A stretch of 64,000 nt of DNA from Candidatus Gastranaerophilales bacterium (GTDB taxonomy: Bacteria > Cyanobacteriota > Vampirovibrionia > Gastranaerophilales > Gastranaerophilaceae). The notes under the pieces were generated by a model. It was not told the origin of the DNA, did not search any database, and saw only the letters and a program-made list of their open reading frames with translations. This document shows, piece after piece, positions 1 through 11,641 of this stretch. The stretch covers positions 62,001 through 126,000 of the forward strand of contig CAJOKJ010000017.1 of NCBI GenBank assembly GCA_905235155.1, given 5' to 3'. Numbering within the stretch: position 1 is the stretch's first letter; each line of letters begins with the position of its first letter. The position numbers and the translations under genes are program-made.

Positions 1-999
1 CAACAAAAAGAGTTGTCTAATCAAACTCTTGAATATTTTGGTCTAAAAGCGGATATAAATTTAGATTGTATGCGTCCTAATCAATCTTTAGGAGAAGTTC
101 AGTCAAGAATTTTACTGGGATTGGAAAAGGTTTTTGCAGATAATTCTATTGATGCAACTATTGTTCAAGGTGATACAATGACCGTTCTTACGGCATCTTT
201 GGTAAGTTTTTATCATAAAGTTCCTGTTTTCCATGTAGAAGCAGGATTGCGTTCTTATGATATTTATGAACCTTTTCCTGAAGAAGTTATGCGTCAAATG
301 ACAAGCAGAGTTGCTCAATTGCACTTTGCACCGACTGAAAAAAATAAACAAGCACTTTTAAGAGAAGGTATTGATGAAAATAAAATATTTGTTACAGGTA
401 ACACTGTAATTGATGCTTTATTCTGCCTTTCAGATGAAGTGATAGAAAAATCCGCAAAATATTTTGAAGATAAGAATATAAATATTAACGATAAATTAGT
501 TCTTGTAACTGCTCACAGACGAGAAAATCACGGAGAAAGAATAGACAGGATTATAAATGCTATTTATGACTTGGCTACAAAATACTCCGACCATGAATTT
601 GTAATTCCTGTTCATCCAAATCCAAACGTAAAAAATAAAATACATACTGCTTTAGAAAAAGTTAAAAATATTCATTTACTTACACCTTTAGATTATCCGT
701 ATTTGGTATATTTAATGAAGAATGCAAAATTGATTTTAACTGATAGTGGTGGTATTCAGGAAGAAGCACCAACTTTTGGCTGTCCTACTTTTGTAATGCG
801 TTATGAAACAGAACGTCAGGAAGGTATTGATGCAGGTGTTTCAAAACTTGTTGGTGCAGATTACGAAAAAATTATGCAATTAAGCGGAGAAATTTTATCA
901 AAAGATAAAAAACAAACAAGACTTACTGCAAAAAACCCTTATGGGACAGGTAATTCTGCACAAAAAATTGAAGAATTGATAAAGAAGTTTTTTGAATAA
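1..999 (+). CDS. wecB: UDP-N-acetylglucosamine 2-epimerase (non-hydrolysing), 5'-truncated by window start
   Basis: Frame open to the window edge; WecB motifs (DTMTVLTASL, HVEAGLRSYD..PFPEEVMRQ, LVTAHRRENHG, TDSGGIQEEAPTFGCP). Confidence 0.93.
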   Translation, partial: QQKELSNQTLEYFGLKADINLDCMRPNQSLGEVQSRILLGLEKVFADNSIDATIVQGDTMTVLTASLVSFYHKVPVFHVEAGLRSYDIYEPFPEEVMRQMTSRVAQLHFAPTEKNKQALLREGIDENKIFVTGNTVIDALFCLSDEVIEKSAKYFEDKNININDKLVLVTAHRRENHGERIDRIINAIYDLATKYSDHEFVIPVHPNPNVKNKIHTALEKVKNIHLLTPLDYPYLVYLMKNAKLILTDSGGIQEEAPTFGCPTFVMRYETERQEGIDAGVSKLVGADYEKIMQLSGEILSKDKKQTRLTAKNPYGTGNSAQKIEELIKKFFE

Positions 1000-1088
1000 A
1001 TAAATTGTCTGTTTTACAATTGTAAATAATGTAAATATTATTTGGTCATGACAGCAAAAAAAATCTTGATGTTCTTTAACTAAGTATT

Positions 1089-3296
1089 ATGAAAACATTA
1101 TTTAATACATTTAAGCCGGCTTATTTTTCTTTTACGGCTCATCAAACAAACCCTATCAAAAGAAAAAATTTAGAGAAGATGGAATGGTTGGAAACATCAG
1201 GAGATGGCTCGTATGCATCAGCAACAGTTGATGGCAATAACTCCCGTGTTTATCATGGACTTTTAGCATCTTCAAAAAACGCACCTGTTGAAAGAAATAT
1301 TATTCTACAAAGGGTAGAAGATGAAGTTTCAGTAGGCGGTAAAAATCTTAAAATTTCAAATGTGTCTTATGGCGGTATGAAAGAAGGTTTTAAGAAGGAA
1401 GAAATGGTTGAAATCAAAGATTTTACAACTTTACCTGTTCCTACTTGGGAATATGATTTAGGTGAAAATAAAACTTTGAAAAAACAACTTGTAATGCCCG
1501 AAAAAGTAGGTAATCCTGAAGTTGTAACAGGTTACAAATATGACGCTCCCGAAGGTTCAGACCCTATAACAATAAAAGTTAGACCTTTTGTTAATAACAG
1601 AAGCATTCATGGCGGCGGAAACGGTGTTAAAGAATGGTACTATTCAAGAGGTACAAAAGGTGCAGTTGTAAATGCTAAAAAATGGGATAATAATGTTGAA
1701 CCAACATATTTGGCATGGTCAAAACCTGTAAAAGTAAACGATAAAGGTAATTTCTATAACGATTATTATTATCAAAGAGAAGCAGACAGAGGACTTCAAC
1801 AAAAAGAAGATGGTGTATATCAACCACTTGAACTTGAAGTAACTTTAAAACCTGGTGAAACATTCTCTTTCATGGCTGCAACATCTCCTGTAAACAGAGA
1901 GGTAAGTATTGATAAAGAAGTTGCTAAAAAGCAAGAAAGACTTGAAGGTTTATATAAGCAATCAGGTTTACCAAGAAGCAAAACAATAGATAATCTTCAA
2001 CGTGCAGCGGATCAATTTGTTGTTCACAGAAATTCTATTGACGGTAAAACTATCATGGCAGGCTACCATTGGTTTAATGACTGGGGGCGTGATACAATGA
2101 TTGCATTACCTGGTTTAACTCTTACTACAAAACGTTTCGATGATGCAAAATCTATTTTGACATCATTTGCAAAATATGCAAATAATGGTATGTTGCCAAA
2201 TAACTTCCCTGAAGGAGCAAATGACAGACCGGGTTATAATACTCTTGATGCTTCAATGTGGTGGTTTAACGCTTTAGACCAGTACACACAAGCAGCAGGT
2301 GATAAAGCAGATATGAAGTTCGTGAAAGAGCAATATGGTGCTTTAAAAGATGTTGTTAAACATCACATGTACGGAAGATTAACTGCAGATGAATTAGAAA
2401 AACAAAATCCTTTAATGAAGGGCATTGTTACTAAAGGTCAAGGTAAGTTGCCTGTTGGTGACGGAAACAGTGGTATCGGTATGGATAAAGATGGTCTTAT
2501 CACTGCTGATGACGGTCAATTGACTTGGATGGATTCTGCAAAATGGGATCCAAATGCAAGAAAATCACATCCGTACACTCCTCGTGACGGTAAAGCAGTT
2601 GAAATTAACGCTTTATGGTACAACGGATTGAGAATTATGGCTAACTTGGCTGATAAATTCGGTGAAAAAGAAGAAGCTAAAAAATATACCGAACTTGCTG
2701 ATATAGTAAAAGGAAGCATGCAAAAATTTAAAAATCCAAAAGGTGGTTTGTATGACTTAATTGATACTCCAAATAACCCTGAATACAGAGCAAACAGAGG
2801 TCAACAAGTTCGTCCTAATCAAATTATTGCAGCGTCTTTAACTCACAGTGCTTTTGATAAAGAAACTCAAAAGGATATTGTAAAAACTGTTCAAGATAAA
2901 TTATTGACTCCTTATGGTTTAAAATCACTAGCAGAAGGTGAAGACGGATATGCACCATATTATCCAAACGGCAATGGTGATACTCGTGATGCTGTATACC
3001 ATCAAGGTACGGTATGGTCTTGGCAAATAGGTCCATTCTGCGATGCATATTTGAATGCTTACGGAAATACTAAAGAAGCAAAAGAAAAAGTTGTCGGCTT
3101 TATAACTCCATTATTAGACCACATGTCAGGTAAAGTTCCTGCTCATGCTGATAGCGGATGTTGTGTCGGCGGTATTGCAGAAATTTTTGATGCTACTGGT
3201 GATTACCACGCAAAAGGTACTGTAAATCAAGCTTGGTCGGTTGCAGAAGTTCTTAGAACTTATGCTAAAGTTCAAGACGTAGCAAAATTCGAATAG
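1089..3296 (+). CDS. Amylo-alpha-1,6-glucosidase / glycogen debranching enzyme family
   Basis: 735 aa; GDE motifs (GDGSYASATVDGNNSRVYHGLL, GYHWFNDWGRDTMIALPGL, TWMDSAKWDP, HQGTVWSWQIGPF). Confidence 0.92.
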   Translation: MKTLFNTFKPAYFSFTAHQTNPIKRKNLEKMEWLETSGDGSYASATVDGNNSRVYHGLLASSKNAPVERNIILQRVEDEVSVGGKNLKISNVSYGGMKEGFKKEEMVEIKDFTTLPVPTWEYDLGENKTLKKQLVMPEKVGNPEVVTGYKYDAPEGSDPITIKVRPFVNNRSIHGGGNGVKEWYYSRGTKGAVVNAKKWDNNVEPTYLAWSKPVKVNDKGNFYNDYYYQREADRGLQQKEDGVYQPLELEVTLKPGETFSFMAATSPVNREVSIDKEVAKKQERLEGLYKQSGLPRSKTIDNLQRAADQFVVHRNSIDGKTIMAGYHWFNDWGRDTMIALPGLTLTTKRFDDAKSILTSFAKYANNGMLPNNFPEGANDRPGYNTLDASMWWFNALDQYTQAAGDKADMKFVKEQYGALKDVVKHHMYGRLTADELEKQNPLMKGIVTKGQGKLPVGDGNSGIGMDKDGLITADDGQLTWMDSAKWDPNARKSHPYTPRDGKAVEINALWYNGLRIMANLADKFGEKEEAKKYTELADIVKGSMQKFKNPKGGLYDLIDTPNNPEYRANRGQQVRPNQIIAASLTHSAFDKETQKDIVKTVQDKLLTPYGLKSLAEGEDGYAPYYPNGNGDTRDAVYHQGTVWSWQIGPFCDAYLNAYGNTKEAKEKVVGFITPLLDHMSGKVPAHADSGCCVGGIAEIFDATGDYHAKGTVNQAWSVAEVLRTYAKVQDVAKFE

Positions 3297-3311
3297 AATT
3301 TAAATAAATAT

Positions 3312-3352
3312 AAAAAAGCGGTAAACTCAAGAGGTTTACCGCTTTTTTATAT
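3312..3352. terminator. Rho-independent terminator
   Basis: AAGCGGTAAACTCAAGAGGTTTACCGCTTTTTT hairpin plus T-run. Confidence 0.85.
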
Positions 3353-3381
3353 TTTTGTTCGTAATATTTATTTACAAAGCC

Positions 3382-3409
3382 TAAAGTTTTTATAAAAGAT
3401 TTCCGACAT
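3382..3409 (+). promoter_or_regulatory. Putative sigma28 (FliA)-like promoter
   Basis: TAAAGTTT-N12-TCCGACAT, about 36 nt upstream of ATG 3445. Confidence 0.5.
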
Positions 3410-3444
3410 ACATAGTGTCTTAATGGAAAATAAAGGGTGTGTGT

Positions 3445-4050
3445 ATGGGAATGGACGGAATTTCAAATATTAATGCTAATATGATGTACGCAGTTAGTGC
3501 AGTACATTTTGGATGTAATAATTTAAGCGAAGAATTAATAAAAAAATTAAAAGAATTGGGAATTGATCCTTCGACAGTTAAATCTGAATCCGAAGCACGT
3601 GCATTAATTGCACAGGCTGAAAAACAGCAGTCAACAAACCAGCCTACACGTACACAGCAAGCTCAGGCTCAACCTCAAGTTGCAAGTCCTAATATAGATT
3701 TGAAAAAATTGAATGATGATATCAAAAACATGGGTGACAAGTTGGGTATTGATGTTAAAACAATAAAAGACCCTAAAGAAATTGTTGATAAGTTTGATGC
3801 TGCTATAAAAGAATTTACTGCTGCTGCATCCGTTCAAACAAATAAAAATGTTGCAGTGCAAGTTGATAATAACAAGCAAAATGGAATAAAGATTTCAACC
3901 GGTGCTGAAATTGTTGATAAGCCGGAAACTATACAGGCTGATTTTAAGTCTATAAAAGATAGAGTTGAAGAATTAGAAAATGCTAAAAATGCTATGTTTG
4001 CTGGACAAGACATGCTTGCAATGATGAACAGAATGGCTTTGGGCATTTAG
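3445..4050 (+). CDS. Hypothetical protein, about 200 aa
   Basis: ORF with GTG/ATG starts at 3439/3445, preceded by AAAGGGTG; Gln/Ala-rich middle; no family recognised. Confidence 0.7.
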   Translation: MGMDGISNINANMMYAVSAVHFGCNNLSEELIKKLKELGIDPSTVKSESEARALIAQAEKQQSTNQPTRTQQAQAQPQVASPNIDLKKLNDDIKNMGDKLGIDVKTIKDPKEIVDKFDAAIKEFTAAASVQTNKNVAVQVDNNKQNGIKISTGAEIVDKPETIQADFKSIKDRVEELENAKNAMFAGQDMLAMMNRMALGI

Positions 4051-4152
4051 TTTATTTAAAAAGTAAAGAGTTTTTACGACTGTAAAACATTAATTGTTTT
4101 ATGGTCGTTTTGCTATATAATATTCTTGTAGATATAGGGTGAGGTATTTATT

Positions 4153-7100
4153 ATGAAAAAAATTTGGATAATTTTAGGTAGTATAGTAGGCGGATTAGTA
4201 TTTTTAGCCTATTTGGCATTTTTATTTGTGCTTCCTAATGCAATTGATTTAAATCAATATAAACCAATGGTACAAAAGCTGGTAAAAGAGCAAATACCAT
4301 TAAATGTTGATTTTAGCAATGCAAAAATAACGACAACTCCTTTGTTATCAATAGGTGTGAAAGCGGATAATATAAACGTTCAATTTGAAGACGGAAAAAC
4401 TTTATTTTCTGCTGATAATGCTAAGTTTAGAATTGCCTTGCCTAGTTTACTATTGCTTACTGCAAAAGTTTCAACTGCTGAAATAAATAATCCAAAATTG
4501 AATTTTACAATTGTTGACGGTAAACAATTCAAGATTTTAATGCTTGTTGAACAAATTTTACAAAAGCAAGAAGAACAAATTACAAGCGAAACAGCAGCAG
4601 AAGTTGAAACGGCTTTTGATACTTCTTTTATAAGAATAAAAGTTCCGAATTTCAGAATCAATAATTATGATGTAAAAATTGTTGATGAAAAATCGGGTCA
4701 TAATCTTGAATTAAAAGGTGATTCTTTAAAATTGGCATATTTAAACGGCAAAGTTGTAAAGGTAAAAACTATTGCAGAATTTTATAGTGATAAAGATAAA
4801 AATATTACGGCAGATATTGATATAAATTCATTTTTGCCACCTGCTGAAAAACTTGATGCAGAAGATGACAAACCTGAAAGAGTAGAGCTACCGTTTGTAA
4901 ATCCTGTTCTTGCATATAGAGAATATAATTTAAAATCTAATTTATCCACAAAGTTAAAAATAAGAGAAAACAAAGGTCAAATTCGTTTGAATGGTTTTCT
5001 AAATATTGATAATACTACTTTAAAATTGGCAGATTATAATCTTCCGAAATGTTATTTTCACGGTATTTTTAACGGTACAAAAGGCAATATTGATACGACA
5101 GTTTCGGTTGCAAAGGGCGAAAATGTTGCTCTAAAAGGACTTTATGATTACGGTAAAAACAAAAAATTGGATATGGTTGTAAAAACCGATAGAATTTATT
5201 TTAATGATTTAATAATTCTTGCAAAGGCATATTTTGATTCTTTGCATATAAAAAATGATTTGAATTTAATAAAAGGTTTAGGTTATTTAGAAGCGAATGC
5301 AAATTTAAATACTAATTTAAGAAAGCTTGTTTCTGAAGGTAAAATTTTGGTTAGAGATGGCGGTATTGTAAATAAAAGTATAAATTTGGGTATAACAAAA
5401 ACAAACGTTAATTTGTTACTGGATAACAATGTTTTAGATATCAAAGACACATATACATATATAAATAATGCAATTCTAAAAGCAGAAGGTAAAATTGATG
5501 AAAAATCGGTTGCAGACATAAAACTTTATGCAAATAAAGTTCCTGTACCAAGTTTATATAGAGCTTTTGCACCAAATGATGTGAAAAGAAGTATTAATAT
5601 TAATAAAGGTAATGTGTCTTTAAACGCAAAAATTAACGGAAAACTAAAAGAACTTATCTGTGATGCAAAAGTAAATCTTGAAAGCTTTATAATGAGTGAT
5701 AAATCAAATTCTTTCAGAGTTATTAATGATGATTTAGAAATAAAACTAAATTCCGATACAAACAAGAGTTTAAACACAATAGAAATATTAAATAAAGGTT
5801 TAACAGTTCTTTTGCCTCAAACAAATTCAACAATAAAAGATAATGTATTGAAAATTAATATTGACGGAACAAGATTAAGATTAAATCCAACGGATGTGTT
5901 GTTGAATAATACTTCAAAAATTACATTTGAAGGGGTAATTGATTCAGATAAAAAAGAACCTGTTTTCAATATTAAAGGTAACGGAAATTTATATGCAACA
6001 GACTTGAAAAAATATGCAGGTGCACAAGCAGCACCATTTATTGACGCAAAGGGTCAAATTCCTTTAGATTTGACAATTGAAGGTGACACAAAACGTCAAA
6101 ATATGGTTTTGAGATTGCTTGCTTCTGCTGAAAATTATATAACACCAGTAACTTTCAAACAAACTTACGGGAAAAACACTGTATTACAAGCAAAAGTTGA
6201 TTTTAAAGGTGACAGATTAAAAATAAAAGATACAGGTTTATATAATATCTCATACACAACAGATGAAGAAGGCAACAAAGTTGAACAACTTGATGAAGTT
6301 GCAGGTATTAACGGAACTGTTACAAATTTGAACAGTACACCATTTATAAATGTTATAAGAATTAAAATTATTGAATGGTACAATACACGGATTTAGAAAT
6401 GCAGGTTTTGACCTGAACGGAAAAATGCTTGTATTTGGTAATTCTGCTTCGCCAAGAGTGCGTGGTAAATTTAATTTAAAGAACTTGTATATAAAAGATT
6501 TGCTTACAACAATGGATAATCTTGCACTTGATTTTAGAGGCAAAACTTTGAATGTGAATGCTCGAAATTTATTGTTAAACGGTTCTGATATTTCTGCACA
6601 AACAGATATTTCATTAGAACCTTCAAATATTTTACACATCAATAATTTAAGAGTAAATTCAAATAATATTGATTTAGATAAATTGATGATGGTAGCAACC
6701 GCAGCATCAAGAATTGTTCCTCAAAGTAGTTCTCCTGCCGCTGCACCGACAGATATACCTGTTGCGTTAAGGAATAGTTCTATTAATTTGCATCATATCA
6801 AAACAGGCAATATAAATTTACGTAATACAATGGCTGATATTTCTTTATTAAGAAATAATCTGTACATTGACCACCTAAGAACAAGAGCCTTTGACGGCAA
6901 TATGCAAGGTAGAATTGCCATGAACTTGTTGAGTAATATGCTTAAAATAGATGTTGCAGGTGAAGACATAAATACAGAAAAATTATTTAAAGATACTGCC
7001 AATATTAAAGATGCATTAACAGGCAAAATGTCATTTAACAGTGATTTGTTAATAAATGCAGGTACAACGGATTATAATGAACAAATGAAATCTTTACTCG

Positions 7101-7897
7101 GTAAAGTTGACTTTTCGGTTAAAGACGGTCAGTTTGGACCTTTTGGTAAATTAGAAAATATGATTTTGGCAGAAAATATTAGAGAATCACAATTTTTCCA
7201 AACAGCATTGGGTGGAGTTTTAAATGGCTTAACGTCAATTGATACAACTCACTACAAAGAATTAAAAGGTTCAATATTATTTAAGGACGGTATAACAACT
7301 CTTGCTCCTATAACTTCTGACGGAAATGTTTTAACACTTTATATTGCAGGTGATTTTGATTTGTTAAAAAATACTGCCGATATGAAAGTTAGAAGATTGG
7401 CATCTATGGTATCAAATGTTTTAGGTCCTATTGCAAACGTAAATCCTGTAAATTTGGTGAAATTAACTCCGGGATTAAATGTTGCTTCTGCAAAATTGTT
7501 TACTTTATTTACTCAACCTGTAACTCAGGAAGAACTTGATGCAATACCTGCATTTGATACAAAAACGGATAATTTAAATGCAACAAAATTCCAAATTATA
7601 GTAAGTGGTGATGTTAATAAGCCTATGTCGTTGGTAAAATCTTTTAAATGGCTTGCCTTGCAATCTCAAATTGATACGGCGGAAAATTTTGTAGCAACGC
7701 TTCCTGAACCGGATTCTCTTGACGCAACTGTTGAAGATATGGAAGAAAAACAAATAGAAGAAGCAAAAACAACGTCAAAAATAAAAAATATTTTCTTTAA
7801 AAAAGACAGAAAACAGGAAGAAGAAAAAATCCAAGAAACTAAGAAATTAATAGAACAAATGGAAAAATCTCAAGATACAAAAATTGAAGATTTATAG
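4153..7897 (+). CDS. AsmA-like / DUF748-like envelope protein, interrupted by a frameshift near 6370
   Basis: ORFs 4153..6396 and 6371..7897 are parts of one beta-repeat protein with an N-terminal TM helix; frame changes at ..RIKI|LNGTIHGF... Confidence 0.75.
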
Positions 7898-7902
7898 ACA
7901 AA

Positions 7903-7938
7903 AAAGAGTGAACTTATTTAAAGTTCACTCTTTTTAAT
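7903..7938. terminator. Bidirectional terminator between convergent genes
   Basis: AAAAAAGAGTGAACTTATTTAAAGTTCACTCTTTTT. Confidence 0.85.
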
Positions 7939-7944
7939 ATGTTT

Positions 7945-8691
7945 CTATTTGCAACTCAATTTAGTCCAACTTAGTTGAGAAGGACATTTTAAATAATCCA
8001 TATTACCGCTAGTCATTACCCAACCGGTACAATCTAAACCTTTAGTAAAACAACTTGAGGATAATTTATCTTTTCCGTAGTTTTGTTCTTGTTCCATACC
8101 CATAGGATATATTCCGTCCTTTGCAAATGCAAATCTAAATATATCTTTTCCCCAAATATGAGGACCTTTTTGGGGCCCGTCAATATCAACCAAAAATACT
8201 CCACAAACATTATTCGTTGGTTCATTTCCTGAGGCTTTAAAATCTCCGCAGTTATTTCTATATATGAGCCATGAGCTGGAAACATCGTCAACTAAAAGCA
8301 TTTTATAGGTGCTTAGAGTGTTATAATTAACATCATTTGAATTGTTTAAAATTTTTGCAGTCCCGGCAGTAAAACAGCCTGATACTGCACCGTCACAAAT
8401 TTTTCGAACTTTTAAAAATTCTCACATTCTTTGGCATGTTATTCTAGTCATAAGAGCATTGTCATCTGTTCCGTTATACCAACTTACGACAGGACCGTAT
8501 TTTATAACAGCTTGTCCGTGTGCATTGTTAAGCTCTGCATAAACTTTTTGTAATTTTGCGACGGTTTCTTTATTATTGGTAGAGTTATTCAAGTTTGGCA
8601 ATGTTAATGATGCAATAACTCCGATTATGCCTATAACAACAAGAGTTTCTGCCAATGTAAATGCTTTTCGTACCAATTGAGTTTGTTGCAT
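7945..8691 (-). pseudogene. Type IV pilin-like prepilin protein with an in-frame TGA
   Basis: N-terminus KAFTLAETLVVIGIIGVIASLTLPNL; ORFs 8422..8712 and 7945..8301 are in the same frame, separated by ..TCQRM-TGA-EFLKVRKICDGAVSGCF..; C-terminal half is typical of lineage pseudopilins. Confidence 0.75.
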
Positions 8692-9048
8692 ATATATTTT
8701 ACCTTTCATCATTCTGCTTATATTGTATTAATTCCCATAATCAAATATTAACAAACAATTTTACTTTAATCAATGTAATTTATTTACATAAGATTAAAAT
8801 AATACTAATAGTTTACATTTAATGTAGTAGAAAAAAATCATCCTCAATTTTTTGGTGTATTTTTCAAAATCCATGTGCCGCATGAATTTTGACCTTTTGT
8901 TAATCTTTTGGTCTACATCGGTTTATAAATCCAAAAATACCCTATTTTAAATCTTTTTGTTGATGTAACCTCCTCCAAAAAGATGTAGTATGAACAGTGT
9001 AGAAAACGAAAAAATTTATAGGGACATAAAAAAGATTTGGGGGAACAA

Positions 9049-9771
9049 ATGAGACAATTCAAAAAACAAGCAAGAGTAATTTTAATTGATGACAATTACG
9101 ATCATCTTGCAGGGGTAAGAGAACTTTTAAGTATGGAAAGCTCTTTTGATGTTGTTGCAGCAACAACAAGTGCAAATCAAGGTATTAATCTTGTTAAAAA
9201 GCATAAACCCGATGTTGTTTTGATGGATATGAATATGCCTGAAATGAATGGCTTACAAGCAATTCAAGAAATTGAAGAATTAGGATTAGATACAAAAATT
9301 TTAGCATTAAGTGCTTATGATGATGCAGATTTGATTTTCAGAGCAATGAAATTAGGAGCAAAAGGATACGTGTTAAAAACTATGGCATCTGCACAATTGA
9401 TTTATGCAATTGATGAAGTTGCAAACGGCAAAGTTTATATGCCTCCAATTTTAACAGCACGTTTCTTTGATTACTTCCAAAAATCATTCAAAGAAGAAAA
9501 AATTGCACAACAAAAAGCACAAGACTCAAATTACTTATCAGATTTGACACCAAGAGAAGAAGAAGTTTTAGACTTGTTGACTCAAGGTATTACATATAAA
9601 GGCGTTGCACAACAACTATTTATATCTGAAACAACAGTTAAAACTCACGTAAATAATATATTCCAAAAATTACAAGTAAGTGACAGAACTCAAGCGGTTT
9701 TATATGCTATAAATCACGGTTTTATGAGTAAACGTCAAGCAAGATCAGGTGCGTTAACAGCAACTGTATAA
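9049..9771 (+). CDS. NarL/LuxR-family response regulator
   Basis: Receiver domain (VILIDDN, VVLMDMNMPEMNG, LALSAYDD) and LuxR HTH (LTPREEEVLDLLTQG..ETTVKTHVNNIFQKL); GGGGG before ATG 9049. Confidence 0.93.
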   Translation: MRQFKKQARVILIDDNYDHLAGVRELLSMESSFDVVAATTSANQGINLVKKHKPDVVLMDMNMPEMNGLQAIQEIEELGLDTKILALSAYDDADLIFRAMKLGAKGYVLKTMASAQLIYAIDEVANGKVYMPPILTARFFDYFQKSFKEEKIAQQKAQDSNYLSDLTPREEEVLDLLTQGITYKGVAQQLFISETTVKTHVNNIFQKLQVSDRTQAVLYAINHGFMSKRQARSGALTATV

Positions 9772-9801
9772 CAGAACTCCTTTCAAATTTATATAAAGGC
9801 T

Positions 9802-9831
9802 GTCGTGTTATACAAAAATGTGTAACACGAC
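9802..9831 (+). promoter_or_regulatory. Intercistronic hairpin between response regulator and kinase
   Basis: GTCGTGTTA-12nt-TAACACGAC perfect 9-bp stem, no long T-run. Confidence 0.5.
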
Positions 9832-9862
9832 AACCATTACTTTAAGAAAATGTGTGTGAAAA

Positions 9863-11104
9863 ATGGCAAAATTTATAAAAGGCAAAAACAGATTAAAAGA
9901 TTTAATTTATATCCAAGAAAACAAACCTTGCAGTGAAAATGCAATTGACGGTATGGTTCGTTCAATGCTTGAACCTTTGTTTGAAAGTCCTGAAGAAAAA
10001 GGTGTTGTTTTATATAGATTTAACAATAATAATAAATATTCGGGTTTGTTAAGACGTCTGGGGTACACCGCAGTTGATGTTTATAATTTTTCTGAAGGTT
10101 CTAAAGATTTAAAAGAAGATATCTGGGATACAACAGAATTTTTATATGTATTAACAGGCAGATATGGTGCAAGTTTTGTTTATGACTTTCAAACCGAAGA
10201 TGTGGAACATTTTGCAGGCTATTATTTACTTTATAACTCTGTAAATTTGAGAGAATCTTTTGAAATTATCGAAGAAAATTGTACAAAAGATATATCTGCG
10301 TACAAAGAACAATACAAGCCTGATAGACGTGATAATTTATTGATGAACGAGTCTATCAGAAAAATAGTAGATTTAATGAGTGAAACAACTCAAGAAGTTA
10401 TGCTTGCTGATATTGAAAAAGATGCATTAACAAAAAGTGATGACCTTGCAAAACGTCTTGAATTTATTAATTCAAAATCAAGATATGTGGTTCACGAAAT
10501 AAGAAATCAACTCTCAATTTGTGAATTATATGCAAATATTATCGAAAAGCATTGCGAATTAAAAGATAATGTTGATTGTTCAAATGCCGTTGATTGTATT
10601 AAAACAGCAGTAAAAATAGCAAGCAGTGCATTAATGGATTTGAAATCTTTAGATAATAAAGATTTACAAGTATATAACGTAAAATCAATGGTAGAAAAAG
10701 CTGTATTATTGTCAAAAGTTTATGCAAATAACAAATCTATTGAATTTGTGACAAAATTTGATGACAAAAACAGTTCAATATTTGCCGATGAAGCAAAATT
10801 TTTGGCAGCCCTCGTAAATATTATTAAGAATGCAATAGAGGCGATTGAAGATAGTGGTAAAATAGAGGTTTCTACAAGTATAAAAGACGATTTTATCTCA
10901 ATAATTGTTTCAAATAACGGTTTGAAAATTCCTGAGGAAACACAACAAAAGATATTTACGGACGGATTTACAACAAAAACTACCGGCAGCGGAATTGGCT
11001 TGTATGTTTGCCGTCAGTCATTGGAAGAACAGTTTGCAAGATTAGAACTTTTAAAATCTGATGATAATTCAACAGATTTTGAAATTCTGGTAAGTATGGT
11101 ATAA
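9863..11104 (+). CDS. Sensor histidine kinase
   Basis: VHEIRNQLS phospho-acceptor box; HATPase motifs NIIKNAIEAIED, TTGSGIGLYVCRQ. Confidence 0.88.
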   Translation: MAKFIKGKNRLKDLIYIQENKPCSENAIDGMVRSMLEPLFESPEEKGVVLYRFNNNNKYSGLLRRLGYTAVDVYNFSEGSKDLKEDIWDTTEFLYVLTGRYGASFVYDFQTEDVEHFAGYYLLYNSVNLRESFEIIEENCTKDISAYKEQYKPDRRDNLLMNESIRKIVDLMSETTQEVMLADIEKDALTKSDDLAKRLEFINSKSRYVVHEIRNQLSICELYANIIEKHCELKDNVDCSNAVDCIKTAVKIASSALMDLKSLDNKDLQVYNVKSMVEKAVLLSKVYANNKSIEFVTKFDDKNSSIFADEAKFLAALVNIIKNAIEAIEDSGKIEVSTSIKDDFISIIVSNNGLKIPEETQQKIFTDGFTTKTTGSGIGLYVCRQSLEEQFARLELLKSDDNSTDFEILVSMV

Positions 11105-11115
11105 GGATAATAAAA

Positions 11116-11613
11116 ATGGATATTTTATCGTCAAGAACATCGAATATAACACAACTTGCAATGGACGGGTTAATGGAACGTCAAAGAGCGATAGGTGCAA
11201 ATATCGCAAACGTTGAAACACCCGGATATCAGAGGAAAGAAGTTGCTTTTGAATCTCAACTTTCAGAAATCATTGAAAAAGAGGATTTAAAAAATTTTAT
11301 AAAAGGTCAAAATAGTATTAAGCCTAAACCTGTTACATATGATGATTTTATGCAAATGCAGGTAGACAGAGAATACAGACGTAATTTGACACCACAAGAA
11401 AAAAAATATTTGATATCAAATTCATACGGAAAATTTGAACCTCAAGTTATGGATGACGTATTCTCAGAAGGAACTCAAGACGGAAACAATGTGGAACTTG
11501 AACGTGAAATGATGGATTTGAATAAAAACGGTACAAAATTTATGGTTTTATCAAATTTAGAAAGAAAATATTTTAGCGGACTTGGAGAAGTGTTGCGTGA
11601 TGGTGCAAGATAA
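11116..11613 (+). CDS. flgB: Flagellar basal-body rod protein FlgB
   Basis: GANIANVETPGYQRKEVAFESQL..DGNNVELEREMMDLNKN. Confidence 0.93.
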   Translation: MDILSSRTSNITQLAMDGLMERQRAIGANIANVETPGYQRKEVAFESQLSEIIEKEDLKNFIKGQNSIKPKPVTYDDFMQMQVDREYRRNLTPQEKKYLISNSYGKFEPQVMDDVFSEGTQDGNNVELEREMMDLNKNGTKFMVLSNLERKYFSGLGEVLRDGAR

Positions 11614-11641
11614 TTAAAATAAAGATTGGGTGGGAAAATAA

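Noticed and set aside
8415-8425. Alternative genetic code (TGA = Trp/Gly)
   Set aside because: Other genes terminate at TGA and most CDSs read normally under code 11.
8342-8542. 66-aa plus-strand ORF
   Set aside because: Antisense to the interrupted pilin gene.
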